Below, one piece after another: positions 15,752 to 24,165 of a stretch of 53,140 nucleotides of DNA. The notes beneath the pieces are model-generated. The model did no database searches. It saw nothing but the letters and a program-made list of their open reading frames with translations, and was not told the DNA's origin. The position numbers and the translations under genes were made by a program. The stretch lies in assembly GCA_018266215.1 (NCBI GenBank), contig JAFEAV010000043.1, positions 1-53,140 of the forward strand. The letters are read 5' to 3'. Each line of letters starts with the position of its first letter. Within the stretch, counting starts at the first letter, position 1. Source of the DNA: Cyanobacteria bacterium SZAS LIN-3. Its GTDB lineage: Bacteria > Cyanobacteriota > Vampirovibrionia > Obscuribacterales > Obscuribacteraceae.

Positions 15752-17022
15752 ATGGGGGCGTCTTTTCCTGCAATACTTTCGTTGTTGATTGTACGAGTAT
15801 TGTCGGTTTTTGGCAGCCCCGCAACAAATTCTTTTTGTTTGCTCAGTTCGTCGGCGATGATGCTAAGCAGCTGTGCGCCGCCCCAGCGGTTGAGGTGGAC
15901 GGTGTCAAGATAGTGGGTGGTTTCGACAAAACGCTTGTCGTCAAAGAGATCGACGAAGTAGGCGCCGTTGCGCTCGCAATTTGTGGCCAGATAATCGCGA
16001 AACTCATCCCAGAAGGTCTGCGGTAGAAGCGCGCGATTTTTCTGCATGCTGGGCATACCGACAACGATGGTTTTGATGTTTTGCGATTTGAGATAGCTGA
16101 GCAATTCGGCGAAGTAGGCTTCCTGACCCTTGAGGCAGGGTGGATTGGCTTTTTTGTAGCGTTTGACGTACTCGGCCGTATTGTCCATAAAGAGGTAGGG
16201 TGGGCTGTGCGGAATCAACCACTGGCCTTTTTTTACGTCCTGGGCCGAGCCGGAGATGGCCTGCAACACCTGGGTGTCGACGGGCTTCTTCTCTTTCTTG
16301 TCGACGTTGAGAACGCCCTTGGCCTCGGGGTTTGTAAAGGTTGGTTGATTGGCGAGGCTTGGTGGTGTGTCACCACGGATGATGGCAGTGATTTGTTTGA
16401 GCGGCAGCTTCTGCTTGATCAAATAATCAAAGTAGCCAAAATTGTCGTTATAGGAAACCCGGGCCAGATTGTGCAAATCGGCGTAGGGCTCCAGGAAATG
16501 GAAGCAGTCGGTGGCGCTGGCCGAGGGCAGCGAATTGTCGATGAAGTCGCGGGGATTGACGCCGATGATGGCAACTTTGGGTTTGTGATCGCCTTTGAAG
16601 AGACTCTCGGCTACAAGCAAATGATCCGATGCCATCGCTCCGCCCATGGCGAAGTTGAAGACGCGCGGATTGAGTCCGGCTGTGTGAGAGAGTATCTCGC
16701 TCAGCCTGGTTACTTCGCGCTGATCGCAGGTGTCTACGTTGACGCCGCGGTGTTCGGCCTCAGCGGAAAACACCGCCGAGCCCATTTGCGAGCTGCCCAG
16801 TATCACCACATCCGGTGCCGGCTGACTGAGATAGGTGCGTGCCACCCACCAGACCCAGGGCCCTTCGCCCCTGGTTTCGTAATTGGAGGATTTGACCGCC
16901 GCCAGGGTGAGCTGCTTTGGTTTGTTCGCGCCGGTGGCATTCAGACCATAGGCCAGAGCCACGTTGACCAGGGCAAAAAGTACCACGGCGGCGGGGAAAG
17001 CTCTTAAATGTATCTTGTTCAT
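15742..17022 (-). CDS. membrane-anchored SGNH/DltD-like protein, paralogue B
   Basis: A 426-residue protein with an anchor at about residues 8-27, then an outer SGNH domain: VVILGSSQM (GSS 76-78), GGAMASDHLLV, IGVNPRDFIDN, AEYVKRYKK, IKTIVVGMPS and YLDTVHLNRWGG with the presumed catalytic Asp-His pair. A strong ribosome site (AGGAGG, 8 nt) precedes ATG 17022. It starts 13 bp after paralogue C and overlaps the TPR gene. It differs from its siblings by GSSQ in place of GSSL and a longer Lys-rich insertion in the middle (about residues 230-260). It is inferred to act in acylation of an exported polymer with the MBOAT protein. Confidence 0.8.
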   Translation of the reverse strand: MNKIHLRAFPAAVVLFALVNVALAYGLNATGANKPKQLTLAAVKSSNYETRGEGPWVWWVARTYLSQPAPDVVILGSSQMGSAVFSAEAEHRGVNVDTCDQREVTRLSEILSHTAGLNPRVFNFAMGGAMASDHLLVAESLFKGDHKPKVAIIGVNPRDFIDNSLPSASATDCFHFLEPYADLHNLARVSYNDNFGYFDYLIKQKLPLKQITAIIRGDTPPSLANQPTFTNPEAKGVLNVDKKEKKPVDTQVLQAISGSAQDVKKGQWLIPHSPPYLFMDNTAEYVKRYKKANPPCLKGQEAYFAELLSYLKSQNIKTIVVGMPSMQKNRALLPQTFWDEFRDYLATNCERNGAYFVDLFDDKRFVETTHYLDTVHLNRWGGAQLLSIIADELSKQKEFVAGLPKTDNTRTINNESIAGKDAPIWH

Positions 17023-17035
17023 TTCCTCTGCCTCC

Positions 17036-18373
17036 TCACATCAGTGGACCGGGATTAGCACCCGGTTTGTGGAGGTCCAGCACGGGGTTGCCCTTGCCTT
17101 CCAGGGGGCCAAGGATATTTTGCAGGTCCTGCTGTACTTTGTTTGGATCGATAGCCGGATTGGCGGCAAAGCCCTGTCTCTGATGCAGAGTCATGCCGGA
17201 GAGCTTGAGAGCCTGGTTGGTTTCGGTCTCGGCATAGAGTCGCTCGGTGAGGAAATTGAAAAATTTGGTGCCGCCAAAGGCGTTGAGGTGCACAAAATCA
17301 TGATAGTCGGTGCGGTTGTAGACGGTGAAGTCATTCAAATCCCAGCACGCGCGCATGTTGTGTTCCCGGGCGAAGCGTTGCAGAGAAGCGATGTAATAGA
17401 GGTAGTTGGCAGGCTTGAGAACGGTAATGTTTTCCTTGCTGATAGGCATGTTGACTATGACCAGCTCGATGCGCTCTTTGCGGCAGAGCTCGGCCAGTTT
17501 GCTGAGGAAATAAAACTGGGTTTTATAGGTGCGGCTATCGGGATTTTTGTAGCGCTCCATGTATTCGGCGGTATTATCGCGAAATTGCTCGGTGGCCTCG
17601 GCCATGGTGGCCGGGTGAGTGCTGATGGCGTTGGGGTAGATTTCGCCGGTTTTATAGCGCGGCAAAAGCTGGGTGCGCTGCCAGTAGCTGTATTCATGCG
17701 AACCGTAGGGCAGGGGCGCGGCGGCGGCCAGAAACTTTTTCTCGAATTCTTCGTTCTTGAGCTGTATGTCCATGGCATGATGCGCAAAATACAGATTGCG
17801 ATCGACAAACCATTGCAGCTTGCCCAGCGGATCGCGGAACAGTCCACCGGCACAATCATCGGTATTGACCAATCTATTTAAGAAGCGAAACGGTTCGGTG
17901 TCGGTGGGATTGCTCAGAGACGAATCAATAAAGTCGCGCGGGGCCACACCGTAGATAACGACGTCCGGTCTGTTGGCGGTAGCGAGCATGCCCTTGAGGG
18001 TGAGGAAAGCGTCCGACGGCATCTGGCCGGGAGCGGAGAGATTGTAGGTCTTGAAGCTGCCGCCGAATCTATCCTGCAGCACATGATCAAAGTATTCGGC
18101 CCCGTGGTGCTGGGTCAGATCCAGGTCCCGGTTTAAAAAGTTGGCATCGCAGCAGGTAACGGCGCTGACCATCAGAGACGAGCCCAGCAGGGCGACATTG
18201 TGTTCCTGGCGTTCGGCCGTGGCCTTTCTCAGGCCGTCAAAAGTCCACCAGGCCCAGCCCCGGTAGGGGAATTTGAAAGGGTCGAAGTTGAAGGGGGCAA
18301 AAAACGACAGGGTGACATTGATTGCAAAAAAGACCGTAACGGCGGTGGCGAAGGCGCTCATTCTGCGTTTCAT
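17036..18373 (-). CDS. membrane-anchored SGNH/DltD-like protein, paralogue C
   Basis: A 445-residue protein with an anchor at about residues 7-27. SGNH blocks: VALLGSSLMVS (GSS 64-66), PGQMPSDAFL, YGVAPRDFIDSS, AEYMERYKN, IELVIVNMPIS and YHDFVHLNAFGG. It ends in a Pro/Gly-rich tail of about 60 residues not found in the others. The ATG at 18373 overlaps the stop of paralogue D (ATGA) and has a near-perfect ribosome site (AAGGAGG) inside that gene, so the two are translationally coupled. Role as for the other paralogues; separate substrates or acyl groups for each paralogue are possible but not shown. Confidence 0.8.
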   Translation of the reverse strand: MKRRMSAFATAVTVFFAINVTLSFFAPFNFDPFKFPYRGWAWWTFDGLRKATAERQEHNVALLGSSLMVSAVTCCDANFLNRDLDLTQHHGAEYFDHVLQDRFGGSFKTYNLSAPGQMPSDAFLTLKGMLATANRPDVVIYGVAPRDFIDSSLSNPTDTEPFRFLNRLVNTDDCAGGLFRDPLGKLQWFVDRNLYFAHHAMDIQLKNEEFEKKFLAAAAPLPYGSHEYSYWQRTQLLPRYKTGEIYPNAISTHPATMAEATEQFRDNTAEYMERYKNPDSRTYKTQFYFLSKLAELCRKERIELVIVNMPISKENITVLKPANYLYYIASLQRFAREHNMRACWDLNDFTVYNRTDYHDFVHLNAFGGTKFFNFLTERLYAETETNQALKLSGMTLHQRQGFAANPAIDPNKVQQDLQNILGPLEGKGNPVLDLHKPGANPGPLM

Positions 18374-19650
18374 AGCGGCGCCTCCTTGCCAATCTTGAGC
18401 TGTCTGGCTGCAACCGTATCTTTTGCTATGGTCTGGGCCATCATGTCGAGCAGCTTGGCGCCGCCACCCGAGTGCAGATGCACAGTATCCTGGAAGTCGG
18501 AGATTTTGAAGGCACCGCTTTCGTGCATATCGAGGAAGCTGGCGCCGGATTGGGAGGCGATAGCGCGCAGTCTGCTGCGATAAAGCTCCCAGGATTGATC
18601 CGAGAGCAGTCCGCGGTTGATGTCGGTTATCGGCATGGCATAAAGCATGACGTGTATGCCGCGCGCTTTAGCTATGGCCAGTATGTCCTGCAGGAAGCTC
18701 ATCTGACCGTTGAATGTTTCAACTTTCAGTTTCTTATAGCGCTTTCTGTATTCGTCTATATTGTCCAGAAATTTGGGACGGTTGGCGTCGGTTGTGGGAG
18801 TGAAGAGGCAGGTATTGGGCGCCACTTCAAAGGGTCTGTAGTCGGGCATGATCGACCGGCGCATGGAGTAGATTTCCAGGTCGGTCATTTTTGAAGGTGG
18901 CTTGGGGGCGATCTTATCGAGCAGTGCAAGCGCCGCGCGATTGATGTCGAGCGCCATTTGACTGCGCTGGCCATAGGTGTAAAAGAGGCGGGTCAGTTCA
19001 AAATTGAGGCGTTCCTGCCAGTCGGGGGTGATCAGCGCGGCGTGGTCGCTCCAGTCGCCGAAACGCGAGAGGTAGACGAAGGGATCAGTGGCGCTGGGGG
19101 AGGGCAGGAGATTGTCCATGAAGTCGCGCGGTCCGACTCCATATACAAGTACTTTGGGGGCGTGCTTGCCTTCCAGCAGGAAGCGGGTGATCAGATAGGC
19201 GTCGGAGGGCATTTCGCCGGGAAGGGCGAAGTTGAAGGAGTTGACGGCCTTGCCGCTATATTTTTTGAAGTGGTCTTCAAAGAAGAGACTGCGGTGGTGG
19301 GCCGAGCCGTCGATGGTCTTGTTTGTGTAATCGGCGTCCACGCCGTCCAGGGGCACAAGCATCAAAGATGAGCCCAGGAAGACGACATCGGGGGTCTGCG
19401 GCCGGCCGAGGAAATCTTTGATTGCCCAGGTGGTCCAGGTATTGAAGGCGAAGTCCGCCGGCTTCAGGCGGTCGAAATTGCTCGCCGCCATCACCGCGCA
19501 CAGGGCAAAAAATGCCATGAAAGCGGCGAAGAAACGACTCTGCAAAAGTCCGCCGAAATCGAATTTAGCGCTTCCGCCAGTGGCCAAACCGGGTGGCGCA
19601 ACAACGTGCGTCACCTCGGTCTTTTCCATAAGGGTGGATTCCACTTGCAT
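18370..19650 (-). CDS. membrane-anchored SGNH/DltD-like protein, paralogue D
   Basis: 426 residues from ATG 19650 (AGGA 10 nt upstream; a TTG two codons earlier is the alternative). A longer cytoplasmic lead precedes the anchor (about residues 38-58). SGNH blocks: VVFLGSSLML (GSS at about 93-95), PGEMPSDAYLI, YGVGPRDFMDN, DEYRKRYKK, IHVMLYAMPIT and FQDTVHLHSGGG. It is the first SGNH gene after the MBOAT gene, 25 bp downstream of it, so it is the most likely direct partner. Three SGNH genes behind one MBOAT gene is unusual; known systems of this type that I recall carry one or two. Confidence 0.8.
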   Translation of the reverse strand: MQVESTLMEKTEVTHVVAPPGLATGGSAKFDFGGLLQSRFFAAFMAFFALCAVMAASNFDRLKPADFAFNTWTTWAIKDFLGRPQTPDVVFLGSSLMLVPLDGVDADYTNKTIDGSAHHRSLFFEDHFKKYSGKAVNSFNFALPGEMPSDAYLITRFLLEGKHAPKVLVYGVGPRDFMDNLLPSPSATDPFVYLSRFGDWSDHAALITPDWQERLNFELTRLFYTYGQRSQMALDINRAALALLDKIAPKPPSKMTDLEIYSMRRSIMPDYRPFEVAPNTCLFTPTTDANRPKFLDNIDEYRKRYKKLKVETFNGQMSFLQDILAIAKARGIHVMLYAMPITDINRGLLSDQSWELYRSRLRAIASQSGASFLDMHESGAFKISDFQDTVHLHSGGGAKLLDMMAQTIAKDTVAARQLKIGKEAPL

Positions 19651-19675
19651 CAGCAATTTTTCCTAAGTTCTAGAT

Positions 19676-21163
19676 TTAGAACTGGAAGTAAATGAAGCGT
19701 GGCGAACTGTCGGGGCTGAAGATTGTGAGCAAGCACATCAACGCTACCATCACGGTCACCTGCACAGCCCAGGGCGGGCTGAGATAGAACTTCTTGTCGT
19801 TGAGCCAGGCCACAACCAGATGAGAAATCATCAGGGCGGGCAGGAGCAGCACAAGGGCAGGGAAGATGATGGGATCGCGAATTTGCAGAATCGCCAGTTT
19901 GGCGGCGCTGAAATTGACGAGCTCAACAGGAGCAACAAGCAATTTGCTGATGATCGCTGTGGCGCTCTTCATGTCGTCGGCGCGGAAGAAAACCCAGCCG
20001 ATGCAAACGATGTGGAAGGTAACGACGATGGAAAGCCAGTTATAGGCTTTGGCCAGGGCCGGTGATTTTTCCAGTTGGGCACTGAGGCCGACGGCCGAGC
20101 GCAGCTTCAAATATTCTTTGTGCAAAATGAGGACGATGCCCTGATAGGCTCCCCAGACAAAGAAGTGACCGGCCGCACCGTGCCAGAGGCCGCCCAGGGC
20201 CATGGTGATGAAGAGGTTGCGGTAGGTGAGCAGGTCGCTGCCGCGCGAACCGCCAAGAGGAATGAAGAGATAATCTCTCAACCAGGTGGAGAGACTGATG
20301 TGCCAGCGGCGCCAGAAGTCGGCGACGTTTTCGGCCAGGTAAGGCAGGTTGAAGTTGATCGGCACTTTGAAGCCGAACAATAGAGCTGAACCACGGGCGA
20401 TATCAGTGTAGCCGGCGAAGTCGAAGAAGATCTGGAAGGCAAAGGCATAGGTGATGAGCCAGAGGTCCAGACCGCTGAAGTTTTCCGGATGGGTGAAACC
20501 GGCCTGGGCAACCAGTGCCAGGTTGTCGGCAATCATGACTTTTTTGGCCAGACCCATGAGTATCATCTGCATACCCTGGTCCAGGTAGTCCCATTTGAAT
20601 TTGATTTTCTCGGTCAGCTGCGGGCAGAAATCTTGATAGCGTTTGATCGGACCGGCAATCTGTGTGGGGAAAAAGCCGGCGAATAGAGCCAGGGCCGGGA
20701 AGGATTTGACCACCGGCTTGCCGCGATAAACCTCGACTGCGTAGTGAATGAATTCAAAAACGAAGAAGGAGATACCGAGCGGGAGAATGATGTGGAGATG
20801 CGGTTCTTTCCAGTCGATACCGGCGAGGCCGAGTCCGGCTTTGATGGTATCCATTGTGAAGTAGGCATACTTGAAGATGGCCAGGCAGATCAGGTTGACG
20901 GCAACGGTGATGCCGACCCAGGTCTTGGGTCCGAAGATAAACTTGCCGCCCTCGGCGTTGGCTGCTTTTGCAATGTACGGTACAAGCAGGAAGTTGGCCA
21001 GGGTCAGACCGAAGATCAAGATGCCGTAGATCGGGCGCCAGGACATATAGAAGGTATAACTTGCCACCAGAAGCAGTGGCACCCTCAAACGATGTGGCGT
21101 GGCCCAGTACAGGAAGAAGACTACAGGCAGAAAGACCAGATACTGCAGACTGTTGAATAACAA
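19676..21163 (-). CDS. MBOAT family O-acyltransferase (AlgI/PatA/DltB-like)
   Basis: A multi-pass membrane enzyme of 495 residues, the usual length for the family, that passes acyl groups across the membrane to extracellular polymers. Seen: the N-terminal FNSLQYLVFLPVVFFLYW typical of AlgI-like proteins, LPLGISFFVFEFIHY, FFPTQIAGPIKRYQDF, the block NVADFWRRWHISLSTWLRDY with His 288, and the catalytic His in ALGGLWHGAAGHF (His 328). About ten membrane segments. The TTG at 21163 is supported by AGGAG 9 nt upstream. It heads an operon with three SGNH proteins and a TPR protein. The acyl group is probably acetyl by analogy with alginate and peptidoglycan systems; the acceptor is not identifiable because no polymer synthase is in the window. 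Confidence 0.93.
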   Translation of the reverse strand: MLFNSLQYLVFLPVVFFLYWATPHRLRVPLLLVASYTFYMSWRPIYGILIFGLTLANFLLVPYIAKAANAEGGKFIFGPKTWVGITVAVNLICLAIFKYAYFTMDTIKAGLGLAGIDWKEPHLHIILPLGISFFVFEFIHYAVEVYRGKPVVKSFPALALFAGFFPTQIAGPIKRYQDFCPQLTEKIKFKWDYLDQGMQMILMGLAKKVMIADNLALVAQAGFTHPENFSGLDLWLITYAFAFQIFFDFAGYTDIARGSALLFGFKVPINFNLPYLAENVADFWRRWHISLSTWLRDYLFIPLGGSRGSDLLTYRNLFITMALGGLWHGAAGHFFVWGAYQGIVLILHKEYLKLRSAVGLSAQLEKSPALAKAYNWLSIVVTFHIVCIGWVFFRADDMKSATAIISKLLVAPVELVNFSAAKLAILQIRDPIIFPALVLLLPALMISHLVVAWLNDKKFYLSPPWAVQVTVMVALMCLLTIFSPDSSPRFIYFQF

Positions 21164-21488
21164 GCTAAGTACTCCTATTTAGAAAACCGACCCCGCCAGT
21201 GGGGAAGGAGATCAACTTTTCTTGGCGGAACTTACTTTTCACTTTGATGATTGGAAAAGCCTCGCGCAGACCCAATTGGAATAGTTTCCAATGGCACAAT
21301 TAAGGATACTAGGTGGGTTTCCAATATGTCCACCTGCGACAGCTTTCCTTAACCTAAAACCTTTATAGTGAGCTTCGTTGGCAATCGCCCGAATGGCCGC
21401 AGGTTCAATAATGTGAGCGCTTGACAATTGCAGATAATGATTTTGCCGGAAAGCGAAAAATCTCTCTTTGTGAGAATTCGCTTATGAA
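21164..21488. promoter_or_regulatory. 325-bp intergenic region with clustered ATTGGAA boxes
   Basis: This lies upstream of the MBOAT operon and downstream of the RpaA-like regulator gene. ATTGGAA occurs at 21250-21256 and 21275-21281, and its complement TTCCAAT at 21286-21292 and 21319-21325. The middle two form a perfect inverted repeat with a 4-base spacer. Such a cluster could be an operator for the acylation operon. I see no consensus promoter pair. A 62-codon minus-strand frame (21239-21427) lacks a ribosome site and does not look like a gene. Confidence 0.4.
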
Positions 21489-22208
21489 TTATTCGGCGCC
21501 TTTTTCTTTGGTGAAGCCTTCGGCTACAAGCTGATACCCACCACCGTATACAGTCTTTATATACTTGCGCTCGCCGCGCTCCAATCTTGTTCTGAGATGG
21601 CGAATATGTACGCGGATGGTATCAACATCGTCGTCGGGCGAATAACCCCAGACTTCTTCCAGGAGCTTGCCTGTGGAGACTGTTTGACCGTGATGTTGCA
21701 TCAAGCAATGCAAGATTTCAAATTCTGTAGGAGTGAGCTTTTCGATACGCTCGCCGACTTTGGCCTGGAGATTTTCGGGGATTAAGGTGATCTCACCTGC
21801 GGTCAAAATCTCGGGCAGCGACGAAGAATTGGGCACCGAGCCGGCCCGGCGCAAAAGCGCGCGCACGCGCACCTGCAACTCCGGAATGTCGAAAGGCTTG
21901 GGCAAATAGTCGTCGGCGCCGGCATCAAAGCCGGCCACTTTGTCCTTGGTTGTGGACAGGGCGGTGAGCATCAGCACCGGGATATGGTTTGTGCGCGGAT
22001 TCTGGCGCAGGCGCTGGCAGACGGTAAAGCCGTCGAGATCCGGCATCATTACGTCCAGAACAATCAAGTCCGGCGTATTCTGCTGGGACATGGCCAGTCC
22101 TTTGATGCCGTCCGGTGCGGTCGTGACTTGATGGCCGAGCAATTCCAGATTGATTTTTACCAGTTCGGCGATTGCTTGTTCGTCTTCTATTACTAGGATT
22201 CTAGACAA
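21489..22208 (-). CDS. OmpR-family response regulator, RpaA-like
   Basis: A 239-residue two-domain regulator. The receiver domain has the acidic pair near residues 8-9 (IEDE), phospho-acceptor D52 in IVLDVMMPD, and the switch residues in LMLTA and LPKPFD. The C-terminal winged helix has the OmpR pattern (LTPTEFEILHCLMQHHGQTVS, VWGYSPDDDVDTIRVHIRHLR, YIKTVYGGGYQL). From memory, the phrases GFTVCQRLRQ, LTAL..T.DKV.GF.AGADDYL and LLEEVWGYSPDDDVDTIRVHIRHLR-type segments are closest to cyanobacterial RpaA, the clock-output regulator; orthology is not proven here. TTG start with GGAG 6 nt upstream. It follows htrA by 37 bp and probably shares its transcript. No cognate kinase gene is adjacent. Confidence 0.88.
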   Translation of the reverse strand: MSRILVIEDEQAIAELVKINLELLGHQVTTAPDGIKGLAMSQQNTPDLIVLDVMMPDLDGFTVCQRLRQNPRTNHIPVLMLTALSTTKDKVAGFDAGADDYLPKPFDIPELQVRVRALLRRAGSVPNSSSLPEILTAGEITLIPENLQAKVGERIEKLTPTEFEILHCLMQHHGQTVSTGKLLEEVWGYSPDDDVDTIRVHIRHLRTRLERGERKYIKTVYGGGYQLVAEGFTKEKGAE

Positions 22209-22245
22209 TGTTTTCTCCGTTCTGGCGATGCCACCGACTGACCTG

Positions 22246-23427
22246 CTATGCGGACGTTGTATTGACCGTTAATTTTACTGGAATTTTTACCTTGCGTCCG
22301 GCCCTTAGAATTGTCAGTGTAACCGTTTGGTTCGGTTTCTTACTTTCAATGTATGAAAAGAAGCCGTCAATGGTGTTTACGGGCTGGCCGTCGACTTCCA
22401 AAATAGTGTCTGCGGCGCCCCAATCGGTCTGGTTGAGAACAAAGCCGTTGCCAAGATTGTACTGGACCAGGCGCGGTCCGGTCAGCCCGGCCGCTTCGGC
22501 GGTGCTGCCCTTGGCCACTTTCAGGACCCGCAGCCCCCTGTCGGAGAGCAGGGCCACATCGACGCCCATCTCCGGCCGGATCACCCGGTGGTGGGCAATG
22601 AGCTGGGGAATGATATTTTTTGCCATATTTATTGGTATGGCCAGACCAATGCCGGCCGATTGACCGGAGACCGATTTGATGGCCGTATTGATGCCGATGA
22701 TTTTGCCGGCCGAATCGAGCAGCGGGCCGCCGGAGTTGCCGGGATTGATGGCGGCGTCGGTCTGGATGATGCCTTTGATTACCCGGTTGTTTTCTTCGAT
22801 GGTACGGCCCACCGATGAAACTATGCCGTCGGTCAGGGTGCGGTCAAAACCAAAAGGGTTGCCAATGGCCAGTACTTTGCGACCGACTTCCATCTGTTCC
22901 GAATCTCCCAGGGGGAGCACGGTCAGCTTCATGCCCTTGGGGGGCTCTATTTTGACGATGGCCAGGTCGGTTTGCGGGTCGACGCCGTAGACGACCCCCT
23001 GCAGATTTGTCCCGTCCCAGAGGGTGATGCGCACATTCTGTGAGCCCGCCACAACGTGGTTGTTGGTCAGGATAAAGCCGTCGGCAGAAATGATTGAGCC
23101 CGAACCGAAGGATTCGCGGCCGCCGCTAATCAGTGTTTGCTCCGGTGAGCTGATTGTAGATACGTTGACGACGGCTTTGTTGGCCGCTTTGTAGACCCGG
23201 ATGTTGATCTGCTCATCTTCGCTCAGTCGGGTGTCGGGTTTGACCGCCGGAGCAGGCTTGTCCGTTTTTTGGGCCAGCTTGATCGGCGCTTTGCCCGGTT
23301 GGCTGACCCTGGTGACATGGGAAACGGCTTCGGCCGGTGGTATCACCGGCAGTGTCATCGCCAGAAAAAGACCCGCAAGACTGTTCAAGGCGAGAAAGGA
23401 TAAGACGTTTTTAGGAATTGCTTTCAT
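22246..23427 (-). CDS. HtrA/Deg-family serine protease with PDZ domain
   Basis: A secreted or membrane-anchored trypsin-like protease for envelope protein quality control. 393 residues: a signal or anchor segment (about 10-34), a linker, then the protease domain with the catalytic triad His124 (TNNHVV), Asp154 (QTDLAIVK) and Ser232 (NPGNSGGPLL), and one C-terminal PDZ domain (about 285-390) with ILEVDGQPVNTIDGFF. One PDZ matches the DegS and cyanobacterial HhoA/HhoB/HtrA form. Its ATG at 23427 lies 17 bp inside the end of plsY, so the genes are coupled; the RpaA-like regulator follows. The exact subtype cannot be set by reading. Confidence 0.93.
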   Translation of the reverse strand: MKAIPKNVLSFLALNSLAGLFLAMTLPVIPPAEAVSHVTRVSQPGKAPIKLAQKTDKPAPAVKPDTRLSEDEQINIRVYKAANKAVVNVSTISSPEQTLISGGRESFGSGSIISADGFILTNNHVVAGSQNVRITLWDGTNLQGVVYGVDPQTDLAIVKIEPPKGMKLTVLPLGDSEQMEVGRKVLAIGNPFGFDRTLTDGIVSSVGRTIEENNRVIKGIIQTDAAINPGNSGGPLLDSAGKIIGINTAIKSVSGQSAGIGLAIPINMAKNIIPQLIAHHRVIRPEMGVDVALLSDRGLRVLKVAKGSTAEAAGLTGPRLVQYNLGNGFVLNQTDWGAADTILEVDGQPVNTIDGFFSYIESKKPNQTVTLTILRAGRKVKIPVKLTVNTTSA

Positions 23428-24142
23428 CCGTTTTTACCTGATCTGAGGGAATGTCAATAGGCTTTGGTTGTGATTCTTCTTCGGGTTTGGGCGCTTTGGC
23501 TTTTTCCCCGATGCGCGGCTCCGTGCCGTTCATAAGGCGCTGGATATTGGCCTTGTGCCTGATGATTACAAGCAGACCGCCAAATGCAGCATAACCGATA
23601 AAGGCCGGAGGTGCTTTGAAAAGTGCCATAAAAATCACATCAACTATGCCGGCGGTCATGGAGGCCACAGAGACAATTTTCGTCAGATAGATGGTGGAAA
23701 GAAAGACAATAAATACGAGACCGCCTACCGCCGGATTGAGGGCGGTGATGGTACCAAGCCCGGTGGCAGCACTTTTGCCGCCCGTGAATCCCAGGAAGCA
23801 TGATTTGCTGTGCCCGATCATGCACATGGCGCCGACAAAGCACGGCACCAGGTCGCCTATCTGCACCGTGGCCGCGCCCATCGGCAGGCTGGCCGTCATG
23901 TTACCGTGGTCCAGGAATATAGCCGCGGTTACCGGCAGATAACCCTTGAGCATGTCCAGGATCATGACCAGGATGCCTTCTTTTTTGCCGACGCAGCGGT
24001 AGACATTGGTGGCGCCGGTAGAGCCGGAGCCCATTTTGCGGATGTCGATGCCCCTGGCCGCGGCTACCCAGACGCCGAAGGGCAGCGCGCCGCTGATGTA
24101 TCCGACAACAATAAGGATGAGGGCTAGAAGTAAACCTGACAC
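23411..24142 (-). CDS. plsY: acyl-phosphate:glycerol-3-phosphate acyltransferase
   Basis: Carries out the first acylation of phospholipid synthesis, moving an acyl group from acyl-phosphate to glycerol-3-phosphate in the inner membrane. All three family motifs are present: GSGSTGATNVYR, GHSKSCFLGFTGGKSAATGLG (split across the loop; GFTGGK is the glycine-rich part) and RHKANIQRLMNGTE. There are about five to six membrane segments. 243 residues is longer than most members because of a charged, proline-rich C-terminal tail of about 35 residues. The GTG start at 24142 has no clear ribosome site. It sits between der and htrA with an overlap to the latter. A PlsX gene, its usual partner, is not in the window. 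Confidence 0.93.
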   Translation of the reverse strand: MSGLLLALILIVVGYISGALPFGVWVAAARGIDIRKMGSGSTGATNVYRCVGKKEGILVMILDMLKGYLPVTAAIFLDHGNMTASLPMGAATVQIGDLVPCFVGAMCMIGHSKSCFLGFTGGKSAATGLGTITALNPAVGGLVFIVFLSTIYLTKIVSVASMTAGIVDVIFMALFKAPPAFIGYAAFGGLLVIIRHKANIQRLMNGTEPRIGEKAKAPKPEEESQPKPIDIPSDQVKTDESNS

Positions 24143-24165
24143 TTTAGAATTTCGATTTTTCCCGC

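Noticed and set aside
16081..17881. Two plus-strand open frames of about 300 codons each
   Set aside because: Both are antisense to SGNH paralogues B and C, with no ribosome site and no recognisable domain.
21239..21427. 62-codon minus-strand frame between the regulator and MBOAT genes
   Set aside because: TTG start without a ribosome site and no protein-like pattern; the region looks regulatory instead.
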